DNA of 64,000 nucleotides, taken from contig NW_004955417.1 of assembly GCF_000276665.1 (NCBI RefSeq), forward strand, positions 22,697,499 to 22,761,498, given 5' to 3'. The position numbers were made by a program, and so were the translations under genes. The notes beneath the pieces are model-generated. The model did no database searches, was not told the origin of the DNA, and saw only the letters and a program-made list of their open reading frames with translations. Positions within the stretch are counted from its first letter, which is position 1. Each line of letters begins with the position of its first letter. Of the stretch, positions 1 to 10,374 are shown one piece after another. The stretch comes from Chinchilla lanigera (taxonomy: Eukaryota; Chordata; Mammalia; Rodentia; Chinchillidae).

Positions 1-780
1 ATGAATGGATAGATGGATGGATGGGTAGACAAGCCAATAAGATTTTTTCTACCAGTGTCCTTATAATTTAGGTTATTTTCTACTTGTCTCTCTAGAATAC
101 CTAATCTAAAAGCAAACACATAGAGTTGCCTCTACAAATTAAAACTACTTACAAAAATGGAAAGATTTATAAAATGTACACAGCAAATTTTTAGCACCCA
201 AGTACTTTTAAAAACTACTTAAGAAGATTGACAAATTACTACCACCTTAGAAGAGAACAAGGCATTTTTAAAGAAATCTACCATTTTCTAGCATAACTTA
301 CAATTAGCACCACAGCACTGAACGCATTTGTGTTTTCTTACCTATTCTTTGCATCAGGGCCTAAAGACAGATCGTTACCCTCAGATAACCCAAGGAGACT
401 AGGGAACCCTGTGGAACTCTGAGACCTCTTTTCTTCCCATCCCAGCCTGCTATCGTCTATTCTACCTCTAAGCCCTGCACGTCTATGTAGAGCCACCTGT
501 GATTTCCTGAGATTATTCGTCACACACTTGTCTACTCTGCTAGACTGTGGGTTCTCTGAGGATGGATGTAGGATTTTTCATGTCTTTATATCCCTCAGCC
601 AGTGCCAGATAACATGTGACCTTACGTTGACTCTAACTGAGTTGATCCAAAAACAACCAAGAAGATAGAAATGGGATTTTTCAAGACATTAGTGCTCTAG
701 AGCCTTTTTGTGTTTTTGTGCTGGTGTTTATCCCCTGTGCACAACTATTTATGCTCCAGAGAGCCCACCTCCGTGTAAGT
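1..780. other. Intergenic, mostly unique AT-rich sequence
   Basis: A short GGAT-type simple repeat occupies about 1-30. The remainder is AT-rich sequence in which I recognise no gene and no clear repeat family. A small open frame at 338-523 has no recognisable product. Confidence 0.6.
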
Positions 781-1107
781 TGCCCTAGTGAGTAGTTTTT
801 TTTTTTTTTTTCAGTTCCATTCCTTCATTCAAGTATTTATTGAAAGTTTCTAAGACATGTTCAGGGGGAAAAAAAAAAACTTGTGAAACAAAGGACAGAG
901 GGATCACTGCCATCATGAAATGTATTGTCAGAGAAGAGAGAAAGCAAGTAAGGTGAAGGGTCAGAGGACACCACCCATGGGGAGGAATGTTTGAGCCCAG
1001 CCTTGAAAAGAAGTTGTGAAATAGCATACTTATGTATTCTCTAAGTCCCTTGCAAAGAAAAAGAAAAGGTACTTTCCATGCCATGTCTTATCAGTAAAAT
1101 TGTCTTA

Positions 1108-1495
1108 AATGTCTTAGTCCATTTTATATTACTATAACAGAATCCCACAGATTAAGTAATTTATAAACAACAGAAGTTTATTCAGATCATTGCTCTGGAG
1201 GCCAGGGAGTCCAAAATCAAGGAGCCAACCTCTGGTCAGGGCTTCCTTGCTACATGACAACGTGGCGGAAGGTATTAGATGGCAAGAAAGCAAAAGAGCA
1301 TGAAAATTTTAATCACTTCCTCTTCTTACAAAGCCATCAACGCCACTGTGGGAGCTTCACCCTCAGGACTTCACCTAATCTTAATGATCTGCCAGAGTTT
1401 CCATTTCCAAACAAGCACAATAAATGAAGTTGGGGGTTGTTTGCAACATTCAAATTTGGGAGGGGGACACATTGATGCCATCACACTTACTTTGA
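1108..1495 (-). repeat. MLT1/MST-type MaLR LTR (antisense)
   Basis: It begins with the reverse complement of a MaLR LTR end (CTTAGTCCATTTTATATTAC...GTAATTTATAAACAACAGAA). Recognisable blocks follow: CTCTGGAGGCCAGGGAGTCC, CATGACAACGTGGCGGAAGG, CTTCACCTAATCTTAATGA and AATTTGGGAGGGGGACAC. This is a solo LTR of an ancient ERVL-MaLR retroelement with no internal coding region. Confidence 0.85.
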
Positions 1496-1499
1496 AAGA

Positions 1500-3080
1500 T
1501 TTTTAACCACAGCGTTGCCATGTTCTTTTTGTTCATTTGTTTCCTTGTTTTGTTTATGTCTCCTAGATCTATACCAAGAAACTTGAAGGCATATTCTTCC
1601 AATTGTGACAGTCCTTTCACAAAATTAGTCTTCTTTATGTTGGTAAGCTTCAAAGATACTGCAAGCACTGGAACTGATGATTTTGTGTTGCGCTGATTGT
1701 ATTAGTATTGCCAGAACAGAGCCAAGATGAGTTAAACCTAGAACACGTGTTCAGAAAACAGAAAGGGTCTTTTCATCACATTCAAGTAAAAAAGAAAAAG
1801 AAGCTGCTAAGCAGGGAGGCCATGTCAACAAGTGATAGAAAGCACGGAGGCTGCAGTATTGCTTTATGGCATCTTCATTCTAAAATGCCTTACAAATTAT
1901 AGAATGAAAACACCCAGGTTCTTAGCAAAGCTGGTGGCTTTTCTGAGTGCCTCCAGTCTTCATACCCCAATGAGCTTCATGAAGGAGCTGGAGGAACCCT
2001 AGGTGAACACTCTTGGGGATTTGTGGGAGGACAGGCGTGGGGTCAAATACTGGGAATTTGGTCAATGTTGTGTTTTCCAAAAAGTATGCCTCTAAGTGCT
2101 CAGTTCAAACCAAAGCCATGGGCACTTGGGCAAGTCTAGTGAGGTAGGCCCAGCAGGAAGGTATATTAAATATACTTTGACAAAACAACTTACCGTAAGG
2201 GAAGAGGCAGTGACATTGAGGAAACTGGCCCAGTAAAAGTGCTTTGATTGTGGGGGCAAGGAGCAATCACCAGCTGTTGACATATCATTTAGACTTGGTA
2301 AGGAAACACTCACTCTCCCTCATTAATAGCAGCATGAACAGGTACAGTATCAGCTTGGAATGTATTGTACCTGCTTTGAGGAGAAGGAGTAGGATCCAGG
2401 AAAAAGCAGGACTGAGAACTGGTTATGTCTGTTTGTTGTTTGTTTGCTTTCATAAATCCTTTCTCTGAGCCTGACTGCATGCCATCCAAAAGACAAGGAT
2501 TAGAACTCTGGATGCTCAGGGAAATTAAGATGTGCTAGTCTCTCCTAGCATCTACAATTTGTGAAGAATGGCAGAAAAATTCCAGTACAATTTATATATT
2601 CTTTATGCTTGCTCCAGATGTCGTAAATGTACCTTTCACCATTTTCCCTCCTGACAGATGAATGCTGCAGCTCCACATTTAGAGTTTCTTTCAAAACTCT
2701 AGCACTGGGCAGAGATTGTACTAATTATTTTTGCATGGTGTATTGAAAGGCATGGGCAGCAGAGCTACAAAAGGAGTCCATGTGCTCCCTTTCGGAAGCC
2801 AGGGCCATTTGGAAATCTACTCTGTCTCCTTCCCTCGTCCTAGAAAGAGCAGAAACTCAGTCAGGCTCAACAGCGTTAAGTGGGGCTGATATTTGTCAGA
2901 TGCACCTTAATGCTGGGTCTGCTCTGTTTCTTTAAGCCCAATACTTTAAAGCGAGCACAGTGAGAAGGTGCGAGCACTTGAGATTTACCCATGGGCTTCA
3001 CTTTAATGACCTTCAAGATTCTTTCCAGTTCTCCAGCATGTTTATCTTGAGAGCTTTATAACTTCCGACGCGATAGGGAG
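1500..3080. other. Intergenic, no gene recognised
   Basis: Mixed unique sequence without a convincing ORF or strong repeat signature. Small ORFs here (60-75 codons) have no recognisable motif. Confidence 0.5.
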
Positions 3081-3890
3081 GCACTGCTGGGGGACTGAGC
3101 TCCACTTATAAATTTGTGTTGAACATGATCGGCCAAAGAAGATGGGCATTCTTATTGATAAGTAATGTACCAGCAAGTCGCAAGACTCGGCCCAAGGTTT
3201 ATTAGAGTGAATCAAACTTCTTAAAAATAAGCCCACCCTTTGACGCAGCAACGCCACCTTGAAAGGGTAGCCTAGGGAAATGGTTAAGTATGTGTTCAAA
3301 AAGCTTGAGCAGAAAAATGTTTTTTCTGAAACTAGAAAATACTTAAATGCTCAATAGCAAAAGTGAGTGCACAACTGTACACTAGAGCACTGTGTGGTCA
3401 TCAAAAACTAGGCAGTAAATGTGTATTTATTAATGTGAAAGAGAAGATTTTAAAGGGTGTGTTATGCCAAGTACATTGGCACATACCTGTACCGCCAGCT
3501 ACTTGGGAGGTTGAGGCAGGAGGACAGCAAGTTCGAGCCGAGCCTGGGCAACTTAGCCAGATCCTGTCTTAAAAGAAATAAGAATTAAAAGGTTGCAGAA
3601 GTACCTCAGTGCGCCCTGGGTTCAGTCGCCAGTATTGAAAAAATAGATGAGTAAACAAACAAATAAAAGCAGTGTTATATTATGATCTCCTGCTTGTAGC
3701 AGACATACCCACATATATACTGAAAAAAAAGATTTTTAACAGAATTACACCAAAACATTAACCATTCTACATTCCTACCTCTGGGGATGGGGTAAGAAAT
3801 TATTTCAATTTTCATCTCTTTATATTACTTTTCTAAATATCTACAATGAGGAAAAATCTGTGTTGCAAAAATAATTTATAAGAACTAAGT
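3080..3890 (+). repeat. L1M-type LINE 3' fragment, split by a SINE
   Basis: Old L1 3'-end blocks appear in order: CCCACCCTTTGACGCAGCAA, AGCCTAGGGAAATGGTTAAG, AATACTTAAATGCTCAATAG, then after the SINE CACCAAAACATTAACC, CTCTGGGGATGGGG and ATCTACAATGAGGAAAAA. The SINE at 3466-3646 separates the two halves. Confidence 0.8.
3466..3646 (+). repeat. B1-ID hybrid SINE inserted in L1M
   Basis: A left B1-like part (GGTTGAGGCAGGAGGACAGC...GCCTGGGCAACTTAGCCAG) is followed by an A-rich linker and a degenerate ID-like right part (CCTGGGTTCAGTCGCCAGTA). This is the composite B1-dID type reported from squirrels, beavers and kangaroo rats. Confidence 0.8.
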
Positions 3891-4559
3891 ATGCATTAAT
3901 ACATGTATTCATTTCTGTATCCCATGATTATTTATCAAAGTCCCATTAACCACCAGGCCTTTTAGATGTTACCGTAACATATGTAAAAACTCTATAAAAT
4001 TTCTATTAACTACTTGATTGTTTTCTTTGTAACTCATAAGAGAAAGAAGCTCAGTCCAATGAGGAAAATCAACCCAAAAAAATTGAAAAGCTTATTTAAA
4101 GTCATATAATGAATTCAAAACAGTAGCCAGGATTTGTAACCTCAGATTAGCAAAGCTGAACCCAAAAACATAGAACTGTTCTCTTATTAGTCTTAATTTC
4201 TCTTCATAGCCCATTGCGACTGAAAGGGCTCTTGGTGCAGTCATCTGAAGAAAACATTGGCCGTGACACTCAGCAGCTGCTTGCATGAAGAAGTGCGGTC
4301 TATTTCCCCACCCCTGCCATGGGGCTGGTACAGGACTTGATCATGCCAATTCCAAGCCTCAGCCCCAAAAGACTTTGCAACTTCTACTCATTTGGGCCCA
4401 TGGTGACCGCACAAATCAGCCCAGACCAGCCTGCTGGAGAACAAGCAAGCTTGTGAACAAAGGTTCCAGTCACCCTGCCATCAGATCCTCAGACACGCCA
4501 GAATAAAATATCCGGTCACAACTACCCAGCCAGCTGACCACAGACACATGAGTGAGCCC

Positions 4560-4712
4560 AGCTAAGGTCAGAGAAGCCCAACCTACCCCAGAAAAGCCAC
4601 CCAGGGGAGTCTACTTCCAAATGTCAGCCCGTAGGATGATAAGTAAATGTTTGCTGTTTTAAGCCACAAAAGGTCAGGTTGGTTTGTCATGCAGCACAAA
4701 CTGACTGATACA
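4560..4712 (+). repeat. Probable MaLR LTR 3' remnant
   Basis: The right end matches a MaLR terminus: AAATGTTTGCTGTTTTAAGC, GGTTTGTCATGCAGCAC and ACTGACTGATACA. The left limit is not clear. Confidence 0.5.
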
Positions 4713-5090
4713 TAGGTCTGGGCTCAGCTAATCTTCCTTGTTTAAATGAGGGCACCAAGAAGGTAAAGGAAGGACCCTACTCAGTGTCCTGTAGAAAAAT
4801 CAACATAACTGGGAGAAAAAACAAGTTCTCCTGCCCTCCCAGGCAGTGTCCTAGTCACCGAATGCCTTAAGAAGAAAAAGGCTAACACAGTTCACAGGTG
4901 GAATGGAAGCTTTGGCAAAGCAGACAGTAACTGGGCTTCAGATCACCATAAGCTCCATGTTTTCCTGCCAGCTCAGTACTTTGGCTGCACGGACAGGCAA
5001 AATCACCACATTCTGTTCTACTTTGGTCCTGTCCCAGGCAATGCCAACCTTCCCAACCTTCCCAGAGACCTTGGAAGCATCTACGTGTTC

Positions 5091-5091
5091 A

Positions 5092-5123
<32 letters not shown>

Positions 5124-5134
5124 CCTCTCTCTCC
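5091..5134. repeat. (TC)n microsatellite
   Basis: A nearly pure TC dinucleotide run, interrupted by TTT and CCC. Confidence 0.95.
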
Positions 5135-5139
5135 AGAGT

Positions 5140-6620
5140 CCCATGATTCATGCCCATCTCATTCCCTGACTTCTCCCACTTCCTATGTGCCTGATAGAAA
5201 AGCTAATCAAAAATCACCACCTAAACAGAGGCTCAAAATTCCCCTAACAACTAATCACAATATGTTGCTCTTCAGAGGGCTTAGTCCCAAACATTAGCCA
5301 ATTAATCTGCACAGCCACCCTACGTGTTAATTAGACCTCATTATGCATGACTTACACACCAGGGAAACAAAGCCAGAAGGAGCAACTGCAGCTTCTGGGC
5401 CCGGTGGCAGAAGGCTTGCCCTGGCCTTCTACCACCAGGCCACCCCAGAACCACACGCTCCCCCTGGTGTCGTCCCTCATCCCAGAAGCCAAAGCCAAGG
5501 GCGGCCCAAGCGTTTCCTTTTCCATTCACCACAGGTGTGTTTTACCACAGCCTAACTAGCAGCTACTATTTATTCTCTGGGATTTTCTAAAAATGTGCTT
5601 TCGTAGACCTTCATTCCCAGCATCGCTCTTTATTAAACCGAGCCACAGAAATGTATTGAAAATCACGAGCGTTTTGAAACATACTGAGTCCTTTATGACT
5701 GAAATAATCTAATAGACAAGCTGTTGTTAATTTACAACCTTAATTTTCAGACACACTTCTTGAGTCAAAAGTACTTCCTGCCCCATAATTCCTGTAGGGA
5801 TACAGGTGGCCCAGGACTAAGTACACATCTACTGTACATTAAAATGTATTTCTTATTTAAACATTTCTGAAATCTCAAGTTTATGTCTAGACTATTTTAA
5901 TCAGCTAAATGTCATAATAAGCCATATGTTGGTCTTGATCAGTTACATACACCAGCCCTACTCATAAAGTACCAAAAGGTGTTTTTAAAAAGAAGTCTGC
6001 GTTTGTTTTACCAAGAAAATGGTAGTTTTGGTCCATCGTATCAGGCCTGCTGGCAAGCAGAAAGGGACCTGACATAACCAGTGGGAAAATGGGTTTTCTT
6101 CCCTCTTCTTCCTTTATGTTCTACTTCACCCATACTGATTTCAGACCTCAGGATTTTGAAGCAGTAAACTTACATCAGTTTCAAATGTCACTTGCTCAGG
6201 CAAGCAGGACAGTGGGGAGTGGGGGGCTTTGTTTCTGGCCTTCTCATTTATTGGCAAAAGGATTCGGTGTTCATGTCATCCCCACCTGACTTGGCCTGCA
6301 CTGCCCACCAAGTCACCCAAACCTAAGGACAGGTAGGGTAAGAGCATCAGTTCTAAACCAGTATCCCATGCTAGCAGAGAGCCTGTCACAGCTGAGATGT
6401 TGTGTAGGACCGACAGCCACACTGATGGATGAGGGAGTCCTGGCACCTGTCTTCCCAGAGCTCACAGTTTTATAGAGGGTGGGGGCACACTTCATAATCA
6501 GTGGTAGAAATATATTTTTACAAGGTCTTCGAAGAGAATGCGTTGGGTATTCTAGCAGCTCATACCAGAGACACAGATTGGTCTGCAGGGACAGGGAAGT
6601 TTTCCTGAGGTAGTGATATT
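5140..6620. other. Intergenic; repeat-poor, AT-rich core
   Basis: No gene recognised. Overlapping ORFs at 5343-5559 have no recognisable motif. The part from 5570 to 5800 is unique and AT-rich with no repeat signature (see findings). Confidence 0.5.
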
Positions 6621-6625
6621 AGGCT

Positions 6626-6906
6626 TTGACCTCAGGAAGGAGAGCAATAAGTTGGTCAGGTAGGAGGTGGGGGTCAACCTGGGGAAATGGTGACTGGAAA
6701 GGTAAGAGGGTAAGAGGAAGAGATGGAGTGCCAGGAGGAGCAGAGGGAAATAGGAGGAGACAGGAAGGGCGGGAAAGGAGGAAGAGAGGCAAGACATGGA
6801 TAGAGGACATGAGCGATGAGATGAGAAGTGATGAGAGGGGAGGCAGAGAAGACACCAGAAAAGGGAAGAGCAGTGGGAGGACAGGAAGCAGGAAGAGGGA
6901 AAGGAT
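6626..6906. repeat. Polypurine (GA-rich) tract
   Basis: About 280 bases strongly biased to G and A on the plus strand. The bias keeps several frames open (for example 6626-6967 plus and 6552-6935 minus), so those ORFs are composition artefacts. Confidence 0.8.
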
Positions 6907-7188
6907 TCAAGTCGGTGAACTCCATCCTCATACACATTTAGGAACCATCAAAAACTCTCTAAAGTAACTTTGCTTCCAATTCTAAATAAGCATAATTGAA
7001 AGAGCACTTATTAATCAAATTGTAAAATACAAGCTTTCTTATCAATCTAAAGGGCTCTTAACCCAAACTAGAAAGAGAAAAAAGTACACACAATGATACT
7101 TGAAGGGAAATAAGTAAATTGGGATTTAATGTTGGCACCTGATAAAACTTTATAAACTGTAGATTATGAATAAGAATTCTTGCATGTA

Positions 7189-7337
7189 ACTGGGCACGGT
7201 GAACGCCTATAATCCCAGCACTCTGGAGGCTGAGGCAGGATCACTGTGAGTTGGAGGCCAGCCTGGGCTACCTAGTGAGTTCAAGGCCAGCCTAAACTAC
7301 AAGAGCAACATGCTGTCTCAAAAATGGAAAAAAAAGA
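7189..7337 (+). repeat. B1-like SINE with target-site duplication
   Basis: A sense B1-type SINE (GGGCACGGTGAACGCC... TAATCCCAGCACTCTGG... GTCTCAAAAATGG) carrying the internal duplicated GTTCAAGGCCAGCC segment. It is flanked by a 17-bp direct repeat AAGAATTSTTGCATGTA (7172-7188 and 7338-7354, one mismatch), a clear retroposition signature. Confidence 0.93.
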
Positions 7338-7589
7338 AAGAATTGTTGCATGTAGACTTTTTTTGGAGATAAGAAAGGCCATAAAGTTTGTTCATTCTAA
7401 ACCTGGCCAGAAACACAGGAAAAGTTGGCTTCCCATGGTGCCGTATAACCACATAATTGTTCATGTTGGCATAATCCAAAGAGCAGGAGATACATTGTGA
7501 TGAGAGTGTTTTTAAGTGATAATATTTTCTCTGGGCAAGCTCTGCTTCCACAGCTGGAATAAGAAATTCTTGAGCAGAAGGCATGTCAT

Positions 7590-8035
7590 TGTTCCATGTG
7601 TATCTCTTTCACTTCCACTGCTCAACAATGTCCACACTGCTTTATCCTGTCTGGTCACTGGAACATTGGGAAGAGTAGCTCATAGACTCTTTCTGGGTCT
7701 TCGCCTCCAAGGCAGAGGATATAACTGCCCTTTTCCACCTCCTTGAATGATGGTTGGCCATTTGATTTGCTTTAATTAATGCAGTATCAAGAGAAGTGAC
7801 ATGAATTACTTCCGGGTGAACATTTCCGTTTTGCTACCAGATTTATCTCTCTGCCTTTCCCTACAGGAGTGACTATATAAGTGCTCACAAGATAGAGTTC
7901 TATCATTCTGAGACCCTGAGTGATTATAGAGCACCTTGCCACCTCTCTTGCTCATGCAGCTTAAGAAATTAAAGATTTTCCATTGAACTCCTGAGATTGA
8001 AGTGTTGTTTGCAATTGTGCTCTAACCCAACATCG
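7590..8035 (+). repeat. Probable MLT1-type MaLR LTR remnant
   Basis: Weak but ordered similarity to old MLT1 LTRs: GTTCCATGTGTATCTC, GATGGTTGGCCATTTG, AGTGACATGAATTACTTCCG and TATATAAGTGCTC. Strongly diverged. Confidence 0.45.
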
Positions 8036-8379
8036 CCTATCCTCCTGAGAATTGATGTCAAGATCCCTTGTCATTTTCACCATATTCCCTTTTCTTGTAC
8101 CACCCTTGCACTCAAAATTACTGATCTACCTCCTGTGCAGAGGCAGCTGGCAATCAAAGAAGTACCCAGTGTATATTTGTTGCAACTCAAAAATGGCTGC
8201 TTCCAAAATAGCAGCATCCTTAGAAAACAGCGAACCAGCAGTAGCAGGCAACCTTTCTTCTTTGGACCTATCTGGGTGAACATGAGCAGGGGAAGGGAAA
8301 AGGTATCTGTATCATATCACCTCTATGCTAGAGCTGTAGAGAAAAGTGAGTTGGAGCACACGCTGTGTCCATCAGCCTG

Positions 8380-8530
8380 TGAGGACTCTGGTCTTCGCCC
8401 TGCCATTTATTATCTAAAACCTTGGGCACATGACTAATGCTCTTCCTCCCTCCATTTCCTCTTCTGTAAAATCCGAGCTCTTCATGGTACCTTGAAAGAA
8501 TCAAGTGAGACAGAGAAGGTAACCCAGGAG
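8380..8530 (+). repeat. MIR SINE fragment
   Basis: MIR core-like order: CTGCCATTTATTATC, CCTTGGGCACATGACTAATG, CCATTTCCTCTTCTGTAAAA. Diverged. Confidence 0.6.
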
Positions 8531-9141
8531 TCCTTCGCCAGTGTTCAGTAGTTCCATCTACCAGGACTGAAATGTTAAGTCTGGTGTCACTTCCCATTTT
8601 CACCACCACAGCTATTCCTGTACATTACTTCACAGCTTCTCTTCCCTTTCCAAAACCAGTCTAAGAGGCTCATGCAACTTTCACTCTGCTACAACCATGA
8701 ACTCCCCCACCACACTCTGACCTTCTAAGGAAGAGGTTCTGTCCAAATGCCCACACCCTAGGCTAGCAGTGGTTGGCTCTCCAATGAGGATGAACTGCAC
8801 TTGAGGTAAAGTGGGATGGAAAAGAACCAGCAGAGGTGCCACAAGCAGTGAGCAGGTCACTTTGAGGGGCTCCTTGCTCTGATCAGTGTAACCCTGAAAG
8901 AATTACAGAATGCAATGTGAGGCTCTTTCTGATGAGTTGAGCTGAAATAAGGATTCTAGTTGCTTGTCGGTGTCAGATACTTAATTCATAATTGTTCTGG
9001 GCACACACTGTGCTCCGATTGCTCCTTTGTAGGGCTGCACATGAAATGAGAATAAGCCCTTCACTTTCCATGTGCCCCTCTTGGTGTTTTCCTTTCATCC
9101 TAACACTCCATAAATTTCCTAAGGACTTCTCATTTCTAACA

Positions 9142-9328
9142 TACAGCCGTGCATTGCCTAACAAAGGGGATCCATTCTGAGAAATGTGTTATTAGGGGAT
9201 TTCATCATCATGTAAACATCTCAGAGTGTACTCACATAAGCTTAGACAGCTATGACATCACTAAGCAATATACTGCTATGAGACCACCATTGTATACAAG
9301 GTCTGTTATTGACTAAAACACCATATGA
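9142..9328 (+). mobile_element. Tigger-like non-autonomous DNA transposon fragment
   Basis: It starts TACAGCCGTGCATTGCC and runs through ATTCTGAGAAATGTGTTATT and ATCTCAGAGTGTACTCACAT to ACAAGGTCTGTTATTGACT. This matches in order a mammalian TcMar-type repeat as I remember it. The exact family is not assignable here. Confidence 0.6.
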
Positions 9329-9344
9329 TTCCACCTCTATGTCT

Positions 9345-9700
9345 TGATCTGCTCTGGCTGCTATAACAAAATATCATAGACTAGACGGCTTAGAAAATGG
9401 ACATTTATTTTCTCTTAGTTCTGGAGACTAGAAATTCAAGCTCAAGATGCCCACTCATCTGGTTTTTCTTGGGTTTCAGGCAGCCATCTTGGGTTTCAGG
9501 CAGCCATCTTGGGTTTCAGGCAGCCATCTTGGGTTTCAGGCAACCTGTGTGCTCACATGATGGAGAGAGATCTCCCAAAGATTCCACCCTCAAGACCTAC
9601 TCTAACTGTAAATACTTCTCAAAGGACCATCTACAAATACCATCACCTTGGAATACAATTGCTTCAACTGAGAGAATGCAAATATGTATTCAATATTTAT
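9345..9700 (-). repeat. MLT1-type MaLR LTR (antisense) with internal minisatellite
   Basis: Antisense LTR blocks: GGCTGCTATAACAAAATATC, AGTTCTGGAGACTAGAAATT, GACCTACTCTAACTG and TACCATCACCTTGG. A 20-bp tandem repeat interrupts it at 9469-9542. Confidence 0.75.
9469..9542. repeat. 20-bp minisatellite, about 3.6 copies
   Basis: The unit gggtttcaggcagccatctt is repeated with no mismatch at 9471-9490, 9491-9510 and 9511-9530, then breaks down at CAACC. Its perfection within an old LTR shows that the expansion is recent. Confidence 0.97.
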
Positions 9701-10237
9701 TCTATAATACTATGTAAGGAGAAAAAGATCAAAATTTTGACTAACTCTGAATTTCAAGATTTGGGGAATCAGGTTGATTATATGCAATCTTTTTGCTCAT
9801 TTTTATTTTTAAGTATATGTTTGTGGTACTTAATAATTACATTCATTATGAGGAGTTGGTACATGTACACAACACATCTGGATTCTTTTTATGTGCACCT
9901 TCCTCTCCTCCCTTGCTTTTCCCTCCATCTCTTGGATCTAAGCAATCTATTTAGTGTTACCCCTTTAAGAAGTACTTACCAAGCATCAGTTGTATAAGAC
10001 ACTGTGATAACAACCAAAGGGAAATATTAAGAATGGGACTTGATATCTGCCATCAAAGTGCTTCACTCTCCAACCCAAATCAGAGAAAACTAAAGACAAA
10101 AAACTAAAAATATTTCAAATTAAATGGAAGCCTAAGTAACAAAGCTACTATTTGTTGTTCAGAGGAAGTAGAACAGCATGGTGAGAGAGAACTGAGGTTT
10201 GGGAATCACATAGGAACAAGAGTAGGCAAGAATTAAT

Positions 10238-10370
10238 CACTCGAAACCTGTTTTTCTACCTGTAAAATGGGGCTAATGACACGTTCTGCCTCGCTGGGTT
10301 GTTATAAAAACAGTAGAGCACTTAGCATAGCAACTGGCCTGAAGGAAACACTCAGTAACCACTAACTAAA
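10238..10370 (+). repeat. MIR SINE
   Basis: MIR blocks in order: GAAACCTGTTTTTCTACCTG, TAAAATGGGGCTAATGACAC, GGGTTGTTATAAAAACAGTA and GAAACACTCAGTAACC. Confidence 0.8.
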
Positions 10371-10374
10371 AACA

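Noticed and set aside
6552..6967. ORFs of 113-127 codons on both strands
   Set aside because: Produced by the polypurine tract; peptides are low complexity (Arg/Glu/Gly or Ser/Leu/Pro).
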